Assembly: GCA_900554595.1 (NCBI GenBank)
Contig: USHZ01000001.1
Coordinates: forward strand, 1-45,609
DNA length: 45,609 nt
Direction of reading: 5' to 3'
From: an uncultured Collinsella sp.
Lineage (GTDB): Bacteria; Actinomycetota; Coriobacteriia; Coriobacteriales; Coriobacteriaceae
The translations under genes and the position numbers were made by a program. Under the pieces are notes generated by a model. It saw only the letters and a list, made by a program, of their open reading frames with translations, had not been told where the DNA came from and made no database searches. Shown here piece after piece: positions 1-9,028 of the stretch; position 1 is the stretch's first letter, and each line of letters begins with the position of its first letter.

Positions 1-2
1 AG

Positions 3-1031
3 CAGATCCTCAAGAACAGCCTGACCACCCTTCCCATGGGCGGCGGCAAGGGCGGTTCCGACTTTGACCCCAAGGGCAAGTCTAACAACGAGATCATGCA
101 CTTCTGCCAGTCCTTCATGACCGAGCTCTATCGCCACATTGGCCCCAACACCGACGTTCCCGCCGGCGACCTGGGCGTTGGCGGCCGCGAGGTTGCCTAC
201 ATGTTCGGTCAGTACAAGCGCCTGACCAACGAGTGGACCGGCGTCCTCACCGGCAAGGGCCTCTCCTTTGGAGGCTCGCTCGCCCGTACCGAGGCCACCG
301 GCTACGGCCTGGTCTACTTTGTGGACGAGTACCTCAAGAGCCGTGGCGACTCCTTCGAGGGCAAGAACGTTGTGGTTCACGGTTCCGGCAACGTCGCCAT
401 CTACGCTGTCCAGAAGGTCTCCCAGCTCGGCGGCAAGGTGCTGGCCTGCTCCGACACCCACGGCTGGGTCGAGGATCCCGACGGCATCGACTACACCGTG
501 CTCGAGCATGTCTACAACAAGAAGCGCTCCGGCCACGACAAGGGCGTCACGCTCGCCATGTACGTCGACGAGAAGCCCAACGCCGTGTGGCACGAGGGCG
601 ACGGCCGTGGCGTGTGGCAGCTGCCCTGCGACATCGCGCTGCCCTGCGCTCGCGAGAACACGCTGCTGCTCGAGGACGCCCAGGCGCTCGTCGCCAACGG
701 CTGCAAGGTGGTCGGCGAGGGCGCGAACATGCCTACGACCATCGAGGCCACGACCTACTTCCAGGAGAACGGCGTCGCCTTTATGCCCGGCAAGGCTGCC
801 AACGCCGGCGGCGTGCTCGTGTCCGGCCTGGAGATGAGCCAGAACGCCGAGCACCTGTCCTGGACCTTCGAGGAGGTCGACGGCAAGCTCGAGCAGCTCA
901 TGCGCGGCATGTTCCACAACGTGGACGACACCGCCAAGGAGTATGGCCAGGAGGGCAACTTTGTCATGGGCGCCAACATCGCCGGCTTCCTGAAGGTCGC
1001 CGACGCCATGCTCGCCCAGGGTGTCTGCTAA
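3..1031 (+). CDS. gdhA: NADP-type glutamate dehydrogenase (5' truncated by window edge)
   Basis: Catalyses reversible reductive amination of 2-oxoglutarate to glutamate in the cytoplasm. The reading frame is open from the window edge and begins with QILKNSLTTLPMGGGKGG, the substrate-binding segment with the catalytic-region lysine typical of hexameric bacterial GdhA. It continues with SDFDPKGKS and the Rossmann nucleotide-binding part around VVVHGSGNVAIYA. About 343 residues are visible; the family is near 445, so roughly 100 N-terminal residues lie outside the window. The frame ends in TAA and is followed within 30 bases by a strong terminator, so it is the last gene of its unit. NADP rather than NAD use is inferred from similarity to the E. 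coli-type enzyme and not from a diagnostic residue. Confidence 0.95.
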   Translation, partial: QILKNSLTTLPMGGGKGGSDFDPKGKSNNEIMHFCQSFMTELYRHIGPNTDVPAGDLGVGGREVAYMFGQYKRLTNEWTGVLTGKGLSFGGSLARTEATGYGLVYFVDEYLKSRGDSFEGKNVVVHGSGNVAIYAVQKVSQLGGKVLACSDTHGWVEDPDGIDYTVLEHVYNKKRSGHDKGVTLAMYVDEKPNAVWHEGDGRGVWQLPCDIALPCARENTLLLEDAQALVANGCKVVGEGANMPTTIEATTYFQENGVAFMPGKAANAGGVLVSGLEMSQNAEHLSWTFEEVDGKLEQLMRGMFHNVDDTAKEYGQEGNFVMGANIAGFLKVADAMLAQGVC

Positions 1032-1056
1032 ATCTTCGCTCGATATAGCATCGCTG

Positions 1057-1091
1057 AAGGCTCCCAGTCATCTTGGCTTGGAGCCTTTTTT
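1057..1091 (+). terminator. Intrinsic terminator after gdhA
   Basis: AAGGCTCC (1057-1064) pairs with GGAGCCTT (1080-1087) around a 15-base loop and runs into a T tract. It separates gdhA from the molybdenum hydroxylase genes. Confidence 0.85.
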
Positions 1092-1186
1092 GATCCGCAT
1101 GCGACGGAGGAAAACGGTTCATTTTGTCCCGACATGAGCTGTGCCCCCTCGTTTGGTACACTTAAAGGTACTGGACAAGTGAAGAG

Positions 1187-2101
1187 ATGGGGGAGAACGT
1201 GCTCAAGTTCGGTACCTACGTCCGTGTTGGAAACGCGGCCGAAGCCTATGAGCTCTTGCAGAAGAACCGCAACAACAAGATTGTGGGCGGCGGCATCTGG
1301 ATGCGCCTGGGTTCGCGTCGTGTGGCGACGGCGATTGACCTTTCGGCCTGTGGACTTGATCAGATCGAGGAGACCGAGACCGAGTTTCGCATCGGTGCCA
1401 TGTGTACCCTGCGCCAGCTCGAGCGGCATGCCGAGCTCAACGCGCTTGTCAACCATGTCTTTGAGTTCGCCGTCCACGATATCGTGGGCGTGCAGCTGCG
1501 CAACACCGCCACGGTGGGCGGCAGCATCTACGGTCGCTTTGGTTTCTCGGACGTGCTCTCGGCATTTTTGGCGCTCGATTCGTACGTTGAGCTGACGGGG
1601 GCCGGCCGCGTGCCGCTCGCCGAGTTCGTGGACATGGGCTACGTGCGCGACGTGATCGAGCACATCGTGGTCGTTAAGCACGATTACCGCGCGAGCTACG
1701 AGGCCGTGCGCAAGGCCGCGACCGACTTCCCCTCCTTAAACGTTACCGCCGCCTGGTGGGACAACAGCTGGCATGTCACCGTGGGCGCCCGTCCGCTGCG
1801 CGCGACCCTGCTGCAGGGCGAGGCATGTGGCCTTACCGCCGAGCAGCCTTCCGAGGACGAGCTGCGTGCCCTGGCCGCGTCCGTACGCGCGCTGAGCTAC
1901 GGCACTAACCTCTGGGGCTCGGCCGACTACCGCCGCCGCATCTCGGCCCCGCTGGCGATTCAGGCCGTGCGTCGCGCCGCCGGCATCGAGCTTTCGGCTG
2001 CGCTTGCCCGCGAGCTCGAGACCGTGCAAGTGCCTAAGTTTGCCACGGACGAGTATTCCTGCCGCCGCGTGCCCGGCGTCGATTCTAGCGAGGTGCGCTA
2101 A
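1187..2101 (+). CDS. Molybdenum hydroxylase FAD-binding subunit (xanthine dehydrogenase medium-subunit family)
   Basis: 304 residues. The N-terminal half carries the FAD-binding PCMH-type signature: KIVGGGIWMRLG (around residues 28-39), then QLRNTATVGGSIYGRFGFSD (around 102-121), as in the FAD subunits of xanthine dehydrogenase and related hydroxylases. The C-terminal part resembles the CO-dehydrogenase flavoprotein C-terminal domain. It should pass electrons from the [2Fe-2S] clusters to NAD+ or another acceptor. The stop codon overlaps the ATG of the next gene (TAATG), indicating translational coupling with the Fe-S/Mo subunit. The ATG at 1187 is used; a GTG at 1199 is an alternative close behind a GGGGGAG stretch. 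The substrate cannot be read from this subunit. Confidence 0.88.
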   Translation: MGENVLKFGTYVRVGNAAEAYELLQKNRNNKIVGGGIWMRLGSRRVATAIDLSACGLDQIEETETEFRIGAMCTLRQLERHAELNALVNHVFEFAVHDIVGVQLRNTATVGGSIYGRFGFSDVLSAFLALDSYVELTGAGRVPLAEFVDMGYVRDVIEHIVVVKHDYRASYEAVRKAATDFPSLNVTAAWWDNSWHVTVGARPLRATLLQGEACGLTAEQPSEDELRALAASVRALSYGTNLWGSADYRRRISAPLAIQAVRRAAGIELSAALARELETVQVPKFATDEYSCRRVPGVDSSEVR

Positions 2102-4932
2102 TGGCTGCCAAACTCATCGATCTTTCCTTTGCGCTCAACGGCCGCAAGGTCAAGGTTCAGATTGCCCCCGATACCATGCTCTTTTCGCTTTTGCGTGAGC
2201 AGGGTTGCGCGTCGGTGCGCTGTGCCTGCGAAACCACCAACTGCGGCCTGTGCACGGTGTGGCTCGACGGCGACCCGGTGCTGAGCTGCTCGGTTCCCGC
2301 GGCACGCGTCGAGGGCCACACCATCACCACGCTCGAGGGTCTCAAGGCCGAGTCCGAGGCGCTCGCCCGCGCTATGGCTGCCGAAGGCGCCGAGCAGTGC
2401 GGTTTTTGCGCCCCCGGCCTCATCATGAACGTGCTGGCGCTCGCCCGCGCCGCCAAGGAGGACCCGAGCCTCGTCGCCACGCGCGAGGAACTCTCGCGCC
2501 AGCTGGCCGGCAACCTCTGCCGTTGCAGCGGCTACGAGAGCCAGCTGCGCGCCATCGTCCGCTTCCTTAACGAGTCTGGCGTACAGGTGGGCTTTGAGAT
2601 GCCCGAGCTGCCGGTCAACGACACCAGCTGCGACGGCGTCACCTACAAGCAAATCACCCATAAGCAGCCCAAGAAGGACTCGAAGGCCCTGCTCGAGGGC
2701 CGTCCCGTCTACACGGGCGATATGGTGCCCGCCGGCGCGCTCATCGTTAAGCTCAAGCGCAGCCCCTATGCCCGTGCCAAGATCCGCTCCATCGATACGT
2801 CTCGCGCATTGAAGGTGCCGGGCGTCGTGGGCGTCTACACCTACGAGGACGTGCCCAAGCGCCGCTTTACCATTGCCGGCCAGAGCTATCCGCAGCCGAG
2901 TCCCTACGACCGCCTGATCCTCGAGAACCTCGTCCGTTACCAAAACGAAGAGGTGGCGATCGTCGCCGCCGAGACCGAGGAGGCCGCCGACAAGGCGCTC
3001 AAGCTCATCAAGGTCGACTACGAGGTGCTCGAGCCGCTGCTCGACTTTACCCAGGCACTCGATAACGACATCGTGGTCCATCCCGAGGGCGACGTGACCT
3101 TTATGTTCCCGCAGGGCGGTGATGTCCCGCGCAACCTGGTGTGCAGCGGTACCAGCGATTATGGCGACCTGGACGAGGCCTTCGCCCAGAGCGACATCGT
3201 CTTTGAGCGCACTTACACCAGCCAGGCCACCCAGACCGCGCCCATGGAGACCTTCCGTGCCTTCGCGACGACCGACGCCTTCGGCCGCATCTCGGTGACC
3301 ACCTCTACACAGGTGCCCTTCCACGTGCGCCGCATGGTTGCGCAGTCGCTCGACATTCCGCAGTCGCAGGTGCAGGTTATTAAGCCCCGCATCGGTGGCG
3401 GCTTTGGCTCCAAGCAGACGGGCTGCTGCGAGATCTTCGTGGCGTTCGTTACCCAGCAGACCGGCCGTCCGAGCTACTGCTGCTACACCCGCGAGGAGAC
3501 CATCACCGCGGGCAACTCGCGCCACCAGATGCAGATGACCGTCAAGCTGGGCGCCATGAACGACGGCACCATCACGGCCATCGATCTGCATACGCTGTCC
3601 AACGCCGGCGCGTACGGCGAGCACGCCACCACGACGATCGGCCTTTCGGGCCACAAGAGCCTGCCCATCTACAACCATGTGAAGGCGAGCCGCTTTAGGT
3701 GGGACGCCGTCTACACCAACACCAACCGCGGCGGCGCGTATCGCGGCTACGGTGCCACCCAGGGCCAGTTTGCCGTGGAGAGTGCCGTCAACGAGCTCGC
3801 TGACAGGCTGCACATGGACCCCGCCGACCTGCGCCTTAAGAACATGGTGCACGAGGGCGAGGTCATGCCGCAGTACTACAACGAGAAGCTCAACGCCTGC
3901 GCGCTCGACCGCTGCCTGCTGCGCGCGATGGACATGATCGGCTGGCGCGACAAGCCACTAGCCGTCGACCTGGGCGACCGCGTGCGCGCCCTGGGCTGCG
4001 CGCTCACCATGCAGGGCTCGGGTATCTCCAACGTGGACATCGCCGGCATCGACATGCGCCTGGAAGAGGATGGTTTCATTTCCATCGGCACCGGCGCCAC
4101 CGATAACGGCATGGGCGTTGACACGATCCTGGCGCAGATTGCCGCCGAGGAGTTGGGCGTGGAAAGCTCGCTGATCGTGGTGCGCGGCGTGGACACCGAT
4201 GTGTCGCCGTTCGACGCCGGCTCGTACGCGAGCTCGGGCACGTATGTGACGGGTCTGGCAGCCAAGAACGCCGCGGCCGAGCTGCGGGAGAAGATCTGCG
4301 CCAAGGCCGCCCAGATGTGGGACGTGGATGCCACCGATGTGGTCTTTGATGGTCAATACGTGCGCCTGTCCGACGAGCGTGCCGCGCGCGAGCAGAACCG
4401 CTACCTCACGCTGCGCGACTTTGCCAACCTGTGCGTCAAGAACATCGCGGGCGGCGACGCGCTGACCTCGCACGCTTCTGCCTGCCTGCCCGTTTCGCCT
4501 CCGCCGTTTATGGCCGGCATTGCCGAGGTCGAGGTCGACAAGGCCACCGGCAAGGTGACTGTGGTGGACTATGCGGCGGCTGTGGACTGCGGCACCGTGA
4601 TTAACGAGGCGCTCGCGCGCGTTCAGGCCGAGGGCGGCATTGCCCAGGGCATTGGCCACGCGCTTTACGAGATTGTCGAGCACGATGACCGCGGCCGCCT
4701 GCGCACCGGCAACTTTATGAGCTACAAGCTGCCCACGCGCCTGGATATCGGCAGAATTCGCGTGGCCTTTGAGCCGAGCTACGAGCCGACGGGTCCGTTT
4801 GGCGCCAAGTCGATCGGCGAGGTCGTTATCAACACGCCGCTCGCCGCCGTGGCCTCGGCCGTCGCACACGCCACGGGCCACCAGGTCCGCTCGCTGCCGA
4901 TCACGCCGGAGAAAGCGCTGCTGGGGGAATAG
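2101..4932 (+). CDS. Fused [2Fe-2S]/molybdopterin subunit of a xanthine-dehydrogenase-like hydroxylase, candidate selenium-dependent
   Basis: 943 residues combining two subunits that are often separate. Residues 1-160 are the small subunit: a plant-ferredoxin-type cluster motif (CETTNCGLC plus a later Cys) and the second cluster motif CGFCAPG with CRCSGY. Residues about 190-943 are the Mo-binding subunit, with RIGGGFGSKQ, NRGGAYRGYGATQ and, near the C terminus, GAKSIGEVV, which supplies the conserved catalytic Glu. The protein hydroxylates an N-heterocycle or aldehyde using a Mo-dithiolene cofactor. The Fe-S/Mo fusion is the architecture I recall for selenium-dependent xanthine dehydrogenases of Enterococcus and clostridia, and selD, yedF, DUF3343 and a desulfurase-like gene lie further along this window. 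The protein itself has no in-frame UGA; selenium would be a labile cofactor ligand. The purine substrate is an inference. Confidence 0.88.
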   Translation: MAAKLIDLSFALNGRKVKVQIAPDTMLFSLLREQGCASVRCACETTNCGLCTVWLDGDPVLSCSVPAARVEGHTITTLEGLKAESEALARAMAAEGAEQCGFCAPGLIMNVLALARAAKEDPSLVATREELSRQLAGNLCRCSGYESQLRAIVRFLNESGVQVGFEMPELPVNDTSCDGVTYKQITHKQPKKDSKALLEGRPVYTGDMVPAGALIVKLKRSPYARAKIRSIDTSRALKVPGVVGVYTYEDVPKRRFTIAGQSYPQPSPYDRLILENLVRYQNEEVAIVAAETEEAADKALKLIKVDYEVLEPLLDFTQALDNDIVVHPEGDVTFMFPQGGDVPRNLVCSGTSDYGDLDEAFAQSDIVFERTYTSQATQTAPMETFRAFATTDAFGRISVTTSTQVPFHVRRMVAQSLDIPQSQVQVIKPRIGGGFGSKQTGCCEIFVAFVTQQTGRPSYCCYTREETITAGNSRHQMQMTVKLGAMNDGTITAIDLHTLSNAGAYGEHATTTIGLSGHKSLPIYNHVKASRFRWDAVYTNTNRGGAYRGYGATQGQFAVESAVNELADRLHMDPADLRLKNMVHEGEVMPQYYNEKLNACALDRCLLRAMDMIGWRDKPLAVDLGDRVRALGCALTMQGSGISNVDIAGIDMRLEEDGFISIGTGATDNGMGVDTILAQIAAEELGVESSLIVVRGVDTDVSPFDAGSYASSGTYVTGLAAKNAAAELREKICAKAAQMWDVDATDVVFDGQYVRLSDERAAREQNRYLTLRDFANLCVKNIAGGDALTSHASACLPVSPPPFMAGIAEVEVDKATGKVTVVDYAAAVDCGTVINEALARVQAEGGIAQGIGHALYEIVEHDDRGRLRTGNFMSYKLPTRLDIGRIRVAFEPSYEPTGPFGAKSIGEVVINTPLAAVASAVAHATGHQVRSLPITPEKALLGE

Positions 4933-4956
4933 CGGGTCAGCGAACAAGTCGTAATT

Positions 4957-4985
4957 GGCGGGACGGGGCAACTCGTTCCGCCTTT
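4957..4985 (+). terminator. Probable terminator after the molybdenum hydroxylase operon
   Basis: GGCGGGACG (4957-4965) pairs with CGTTCCGCC (4974-4982) with one G-T wobble, followed by a short TTT. The weak T tract lowers certainty. Confidence 0.55.
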
Positions 4986-5072
4986 CGCACTCGTGGTGAG
5001 GTCGTGAGCCTGTAAAACGTGTGCGTGCGCTTGCCGTTCGTATCTGCTATCATTCCTAGTCTGTGCGCTCAT

Positions 5073-5156
5073 GCGGGCGTGGCGGAATTGGTAGACGCGC
5101 CAGATTTAGGTTCTGGTGGGATTCCCGTGAAGGTTCGAGTCCTTTCGCCCGCACCA
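5073..5156 (+). tRNA. tRNA-Leu (anticodon UAG)
   Basis: A 7-bp acceptor stem GCGGGCG/CGCCCGC closes the molecule and CCA is encoded at 5154-5156. The anticodon arm is CCAGA-TTTAGGT-TCTGG, giving anticodon TAG. The T arm contains GGTTCGAGTCC. The long variable region (GGGATTCCCGT) fits a class II leucine tRNA. Confidence 0.96.
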
Positions 5157-5247
5157 ACGCATCTGCGTCGGCTTCGGCCGTCGCGACTCTTTGTTGCATA
5201 AAGGTACCAGCACCTCAGATAAGCTGGGCAGTATGAGGAGGAACGTG

Positions 5248-6546
5248 TTGAACATCACCGCTTCTGACGTCAAGGACGCCAAGCTCACCGCTACGGTCAC
5301 CATCCCGGCCGCCGACGTCGACGCCGCGATCAAGAAGGCCTACAAGGACACCGCCAAGAAGTACCGTTTCCCGGGCTTCCGCGCCGGCAAGGCTCCCCGT
5401 CCGGTCATCGATTCCGCCCTGGGCGCCGAGGCTACCCTCGCTCAGGCTACCAACGACCTGATCGCCGCCAACGAGCCCGCTGTCCTCAACGAGCTGGACA
5501 TCGTCCCCACCAAGAACGGTGACTACAAGGAGCTCGACCTCGCCAAGGATCACGAGGACTACACCTACACCGTCGAGTTCTCCCTGCGTCCTGCCGCCGA
5601 GCTCTCCTCCTTCGACGCCGTCGAGATCGAGATGCCTCCCGCGGAGGTCACTGAGTCCGAGATCAACAACCAGGTCGAGATGCTCCTCAACTACCGTGCC
5701 ACCTTCGAGGACGTCGAGGGTCGCGCCGTCGAGGCCGAGGACTACGTCACCGTCGACCTCAAGGCCGTCGAGAACGCCGACAACTTTGCCGCCGAGGGCC
5801 GCATGCTCATCGCCGGTAGCGACAGCAACCCCAAGGAGTTCAACGAGGCCCTGATCGGCGCTAACGTTGACGACGTCAAGACCGTCACCTGGACCGACGA
5901 GGTCGAGGAGGGCGAGGAGGCCGAGACCCACACCGTCGAGGTCACCGTCAAGGGCATCAAGGTCCGCAACACCCCCGAGCTCACCGACGAGCTCGTCAAG
6001 TCCGACTTTGGCTTCGACAGCATCGACGCCATGCGCGACGCCATCAAGATCGAGATCGAGCAGGACAAGGCTTCCCGCCTCCCGGCCGAGAAGGAGAACC
6101 GTTGCGTCTCCGCTCTCGCCGAGCGCCTGCAGCTCGACGAGATGGATGCCGACTACGAGCAGTCCGTCTTTGAGGAGCTTGGCCAGAACTTCCTGTCCAA
6201 CCTCGCTGCCCGCGGCATGACCCTCGACACCTGGCTGCCGGCTTCCGGCCTGACCATGGAGCAGTTCATCGGCGACCTGCACAAGCAGGCCAACGACGTT
6301 GCCCGTGAGTCCCTGGCGCTCGACGCCCTCGCCCGTGAGCTCAAGATCGAGGTCACCGAGGACGACATTAACGCCGAGTTCGAGAAGGCTGGCGTCAAGG
6401 ACGTCGAGGCTTCCAAGGCCGAGTTCATCGCCGATGGCCGCATACCTGCCGTCCGCGAGTCCATCCGTCGCTCCAAGGCCGTCGACCACCTGGTCGAGAA
6501 CGCCAAGGTGACCGAGGTCGACGAGACCGCCAAGGACGTCGAGTAA
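5248..6546 (+). CDS. tig: Trigger factor, ribosome-associated chaperone
   Basis: A ribosome-bound chaperone and peptidyl-prolyl isomerase that meets nascent chains at the exit tunnel. The N-terminal ribosome-docking signature is clear (FPGFRAGKAPRPVI, about residues 37-50). It is followed by an FKBP-like middle domain and a helical, acidic C-terminal domain ending DETAKDVE. Length is 432 residues, normal for the family. The TTG at 5248 is chosen because the ribosome binding site GAGGAGG (5235-5241) lies 6 bases upstream, giving an N terminus MNITASDVKDAKL; the adjacent in-frame GTG at 5245 is only 3 bases from it. The gene precedes clpP and clpX, a conserved protein-quality-control order. Confidence 0.95.
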   Translation: MNITASDVKDAKLTATVTIPAADVDAAIKKAYKDTAKKYRFPGFRAGKAPRPVIDSALGAEATLAQATNDLIAANEPAVLNELDIVPTKNGDYKELDLAKDHEDYTYTVEFSLRPAAELSSFDAVEIEMPPAEVTESEINNQVEMLLNYRATFEDVEGRAVEAEDYVTVDLKAVENADNFAAEGRMLIAGSDSNPKEFNEALIGANVDDVKTVTWTDEVEEGEEAETHTVEVTVKGIKVRNTPELTDELVKSDFGFDSIDAMRDAIKIEIEQDKASRLPAEKENRCVSALAERLQLDEMDADYEQSVFEELGQNFLSNLAARGMTLDTWLPASGLTMEQFIGDLHKQANDVARESLALDALARELKIEVTEDDINAEFEKAGVKDVEASKAEFIADGRIPAVRESIRRSKAVDHLVENAKVTEVDETAKDVE

Positions 6547-6622
6547 TTCTCGCCACCTTGCCCGCGAGCGCATGCATGTGCCCGTGATGGGGTAAAGTTA
6601 TACACCGGTTATCCGGTTGCTT

Positions 6623-6669
6623 CGTACGGTGCCAGCCAATGCATAGCATGCGGGCACCGTACGTTTATC
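6623..6669 (+). terminator. Hairpin between tig and clpP
   Basis: A perfect 11-bp inverted repeat CGTACGGTGCC (6623-6633) / GGCACCGTACG (6653-6663) is followed by TTTATCT. It is probably a terminator for tig or an RNA-processing site ahead of clpP. Confidence 0.6.
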
Positions 6670-6709
6670 TAGAACCAATTTGGTCCGCAAGAGAGAAATG
6701 GAGATGCGT

Positions 6710-7330
6710 ATGATCGCTAAGTTCGATTCCGCCCTCGTGCCATACGTTATCGAGCAGACGCCGCGCGGCGAGCGCAGCTACGATATCTATTCGCGCCTGC
6801 TCAACGACCGCATCATCTTCTTGGGCGAGGAGATCAACTCCGTCAGCGCCAACCTGGTCGTTGCCCAGCTGCTGCATCTTGAGAGCCAGGATGCCGAGAA
6901 GGATATCTCGCTCTACATCAATTCGCCCGGTGGCGAGGTCTACTCCGGCCTGGCGATTCTTGACACCATGAACTTCATTAAGCCGCAGGTTTCCACCATC
7001 TGTGTGGGCATGGCTGCATCCATGGCCGCCGTGCTGCTTTCGGCCGGCGCCAAGGGCAAGCGCTTCTGCTTGCCGCATTCCAAGGTCATGATTCACCAGC
7101 CCAGCGGCGGTGCCCAGGGCCAGCAGACCGAGATCGAGATCGTGGCCGAAGAGATCAAGAAGACTCGCCGCGAGCTCAACCAGATCCTGTCCGACGCCTC
7201 GGGCCAGCCGATCGAGAAGGTCCAGGCCGATACCGAGCGCGACAACTACCTGACCGCTGCCGAGGCCCTCGACTACGGCCTGATTGACCGTATCGTCACC
7301 TCGCGCGACCTCGCCGCGAAGGACGCCTAG
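6710..7330 (+). CDS. clpP: ATP-dependent Clp protease proteolytic subunit
   Basis: Serine peptidase forming the tetradecameric barrel that degrades substrates fed by Clp ATPases. Counting from the ATG at 6710, the catalytic triad is Ser104 in GMAASMAAVLL, His129 in MIHQPSGG and Asp178 in TERDNYLTA. The oxyanion segment INSPGGEVYSG is also present. Length is 206 residues, typical. Three in-frame ATGs occur (6698, 6704, 6710); 6710 is chosen because GGAG at 6700-6703 sits 6 bases upstream. clpX follows after one base, so the two are one operon. Confidence 0.96.
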   Translation: MIAKFDSALVPYVIEQTPRGERSYDIYSRLLNDRIIFLGEEINSVSANLVVAQLLHLESQDAEKDISLYINSPGGEVYSGLAILDTMNFIKPQVSTICVGMAASMAAVLLSAGAKGKRFCLPHSKVMIHQPSGGAQGQQTEIEIVAEEIKKTRRELNQILSDASGQPIEKVQADTERDNYLTAAEALDYGLIDRIVTSRDLAAKDA

Positions 7331-7331
7331 T

Positions 7332-8744
7332 ATGGCAGGTAACATGCAGGACAACTTTGACGAGAACGGCAACCCCATCCGCTGCTCCTTCTGCGGAAAA
7401 GAGCAGGGCCAGGTCCGTCGTCTCGTAAAGGGCCCGACCAACATCTTTATCTGCGACGAGTGCGTCGCCGCCTGCTCCGAGATCCTTGAGGAGTCGCTGG
7501 CTTCGGACTTTATGGACGCCGCCCGCAACGGCAATCTCCCGGGTTTCCTCAACGACCACGGCCAGGCTGCGACCCAGCCCGCTGTTGACCCCGAGGCCGA
7601 GGGCTTTGAGCTCGAGGACGACCGTCAGGTCATCACGCACGTGCCGACGCCGCACGAGATTTATGACGAGCTTTCGGCCTATGTCATGGGCCAGGAAGAC
7701 GCCAAGCGCGCCATGTCGGTTGCCGTGTACAACCACTATCGCCGCGTGATCGAGGGCGGCGCCGCGGTGTCCGCCTTTAACGAAGCCTCGGGTATGGGCG
7801 GCCAGTTTGACGACGATATGGACGAGGTGGAGCTTGCCAAGTCCAATATTCTGCTGCTCGGCCCGACCGGTACCGGCAAGACGCTGCTGGCCCAGACGCT
7901 CGCGCGCATCCTCGAGGTGCCGTTTGCCATTGCCGATGCCACCGCGCTCACCGAGGCCGGTTACGTTGGCGAGGACGTGGAGAACATCCTGCTCAAGCTT
8001 ATCAATGCTGCCGATGGCGACATTGAGCGCGCGCAGGTGGGCATCATCTACGTGGACGAGATCGATAAGATCGCCCGCAAGGCAGAGAACCTCTCCATCA
8101 CCCGTGATGTTTCGGGCGAGGGTGTTCAGCAGGCACTGCTTAAGATTCTTGAGGGCACGGTGGCCAGCGTTCCGCCCACCGGCGGCCGCAAACATCCCCA
8201 GCAGGAGCTGCTGCAGATCGACACGACGAACATCCTGTTCATCTGCGGCGGTGCCTTTGTGGGTCTGGATAAGATCATCGCCGATCGCGTGGGCAACAAG
8301 GGCGTGGGCTTTAACTCCGAGATCGCCGGCCCCACCTCGGTCGATGAGAACGACCTACTGCGCCAGGTGCTCCCGCAAGACCTCAACGCCTTTGGCATGA
8401 TCCCCGAGTTTGTGGGCCGCACGCCCGTCGTCACCCAGACGCAGGCGCTCGACGAGGACGACCTGGTGTCGATCCTGACCGAGCCCAAGAACGCCGTGGT
8501 GCGTCAGTACCGTAAGATGTTCCAGCTCGAGGACGTCGATCTTGAGTTTGAGGACGCGGCCCTGCACGAGATCGCCCGCATGGCGCTCGCCCGCAAGACC
8601 GGCGCCCGCGGCCTGCGCGCCATCTGCGAGGATGTGCTGCAGCAGACGATGTTCGACCTCCCCAGCGAGGAGGGCGTTGCCAAGGTCGTCGTAACCGAAG
8701 CCGCCGTCAAGGGCGAAGAACAGCCCCAGCGCATCTACGGCTAG
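7332..8744 (+). CDS. clpX: ATP-dependent Clp protease ATP-binding subunit
   Basis: AAA+ unfoldase that recognises substrates and threads them into ClpP. The N-terminal zinc-binding domain has CSFCGKEQ...CDECV (two CxxC pairs, residues about 14-40). Walker A is GPTGTGKT, Walker B is IIYVDEIDKI, and the sensor 2/arginine region GARGLRAICE lies near the C terminus. Length is 470 residues; an extra acidic linker (around residues 60-100) makes it somewhat longer than the E. coli form. It starts one base after the clpP stop, with AAGGA 9 bases upstream of the ATG; ATG 7344 is a possible alternative. Confidence 0.96.
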   Translation: MAGNMQDNFDENGNPIRCSFCGKEQGQVRRLVKGPTNIFICDECVAACSEILEESLASDFMDAARNGNLPGFLNDHGQAATQPAVDPEAEGFELEDDRQVITHVPTPHEIYDELSAYVMGQEDAKRAMSVAVYNHYRRVIEGGAAVSAFNEASGMGGQFDDDMDEVELAKSNILLLGPTGTGKTLLAQTLARILEVPFAIADATALTEAGYVGEDVENILLKLINAADGDIERAQVGIIYVDEIDKIARKAENLSITRDVSGEGVQQALLKILEGTVASVPPTGGRKHPQQELLQIDTTNILFICGGAFVGLDKIIADRVGNKGVGFNSEIAGPTSVDENDLLRQVLPQDLNAFGMIPEFVGRTPVVTQTQALDEDDLVSILTEPKNAVVRQYRKMFQLEDVDLEFEDAALHEIARMALARKTGARGLRAICEDVLQQTMFDLPSEEGVAKVVVTEAAVKGEEQPQRIYG

Positions 8745-8766
8745 TCCTGCCTAAAACGTGTTTGCA

Positions 8767-8804
8767 AATAGCCTCCGACCACCTGCGGTCGGAGGCTATT
8801 TTAT
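8767..8804 (+). terminator. Intrinsic terminator after clpX
   Basis: A perfect 14-bp stem AATAGCCTCCGACC (8767-8780) / GGTCGGAGGCTATT (8787-8800) with a 6-base loop, then TT. The flanking A/T runs make it usable in both directions. Confidence 0.9.
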
Positions 8805-8959
8805 ATATACGCAATAACCCCAACTACCTGTGTTATTCTGTGTGGTTGTTTAAGCCTCGGCGAAGTCATTCAGACTGAAGTAATCGATACCTAAGGGGAG
8901 GAATGTAGGCCCGATTTTCGTAGATTCCGCACGAGCCGAAGACCACGTAATGTGCTTTC

Positions 8960-9020
8960 CGAGCGAGCCCAGGACCTGACCGAACGAAAAACTTACCCGC
9001 CTCGCCCGGCCAGGTCCGAC
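8960..9020 (+). other. Structured intergenic stretch (8805-9028), identity unknown
   Basis: No convincing gene fills the 220 bases between the clpX terminator and the next gene. Within it GGACCTGACCG pairs with CGGCCAGGTCC (10 of 11 positions) across a loop of about 24 bases, near 8971-9016. I considered 6S and SRP RNA but could not recognise their hallmarks. It could be a small RNA or part of the 3' region of the convergent HAD gene. Confidence 0.25.
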
Positions 9021-9028
9021 GAGCAACG

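Noticed and set aside
5215..6573. A 452-codon open frame antisense to trigger factor, and similar long antisense frames over the Mo hydroxylase, argG and others
   Set aside because: GC-rich codon bias on the opposite strand makes such frames open by chance; they lack family motifs and ribosome binding sites, and the sense genes are well recognised.
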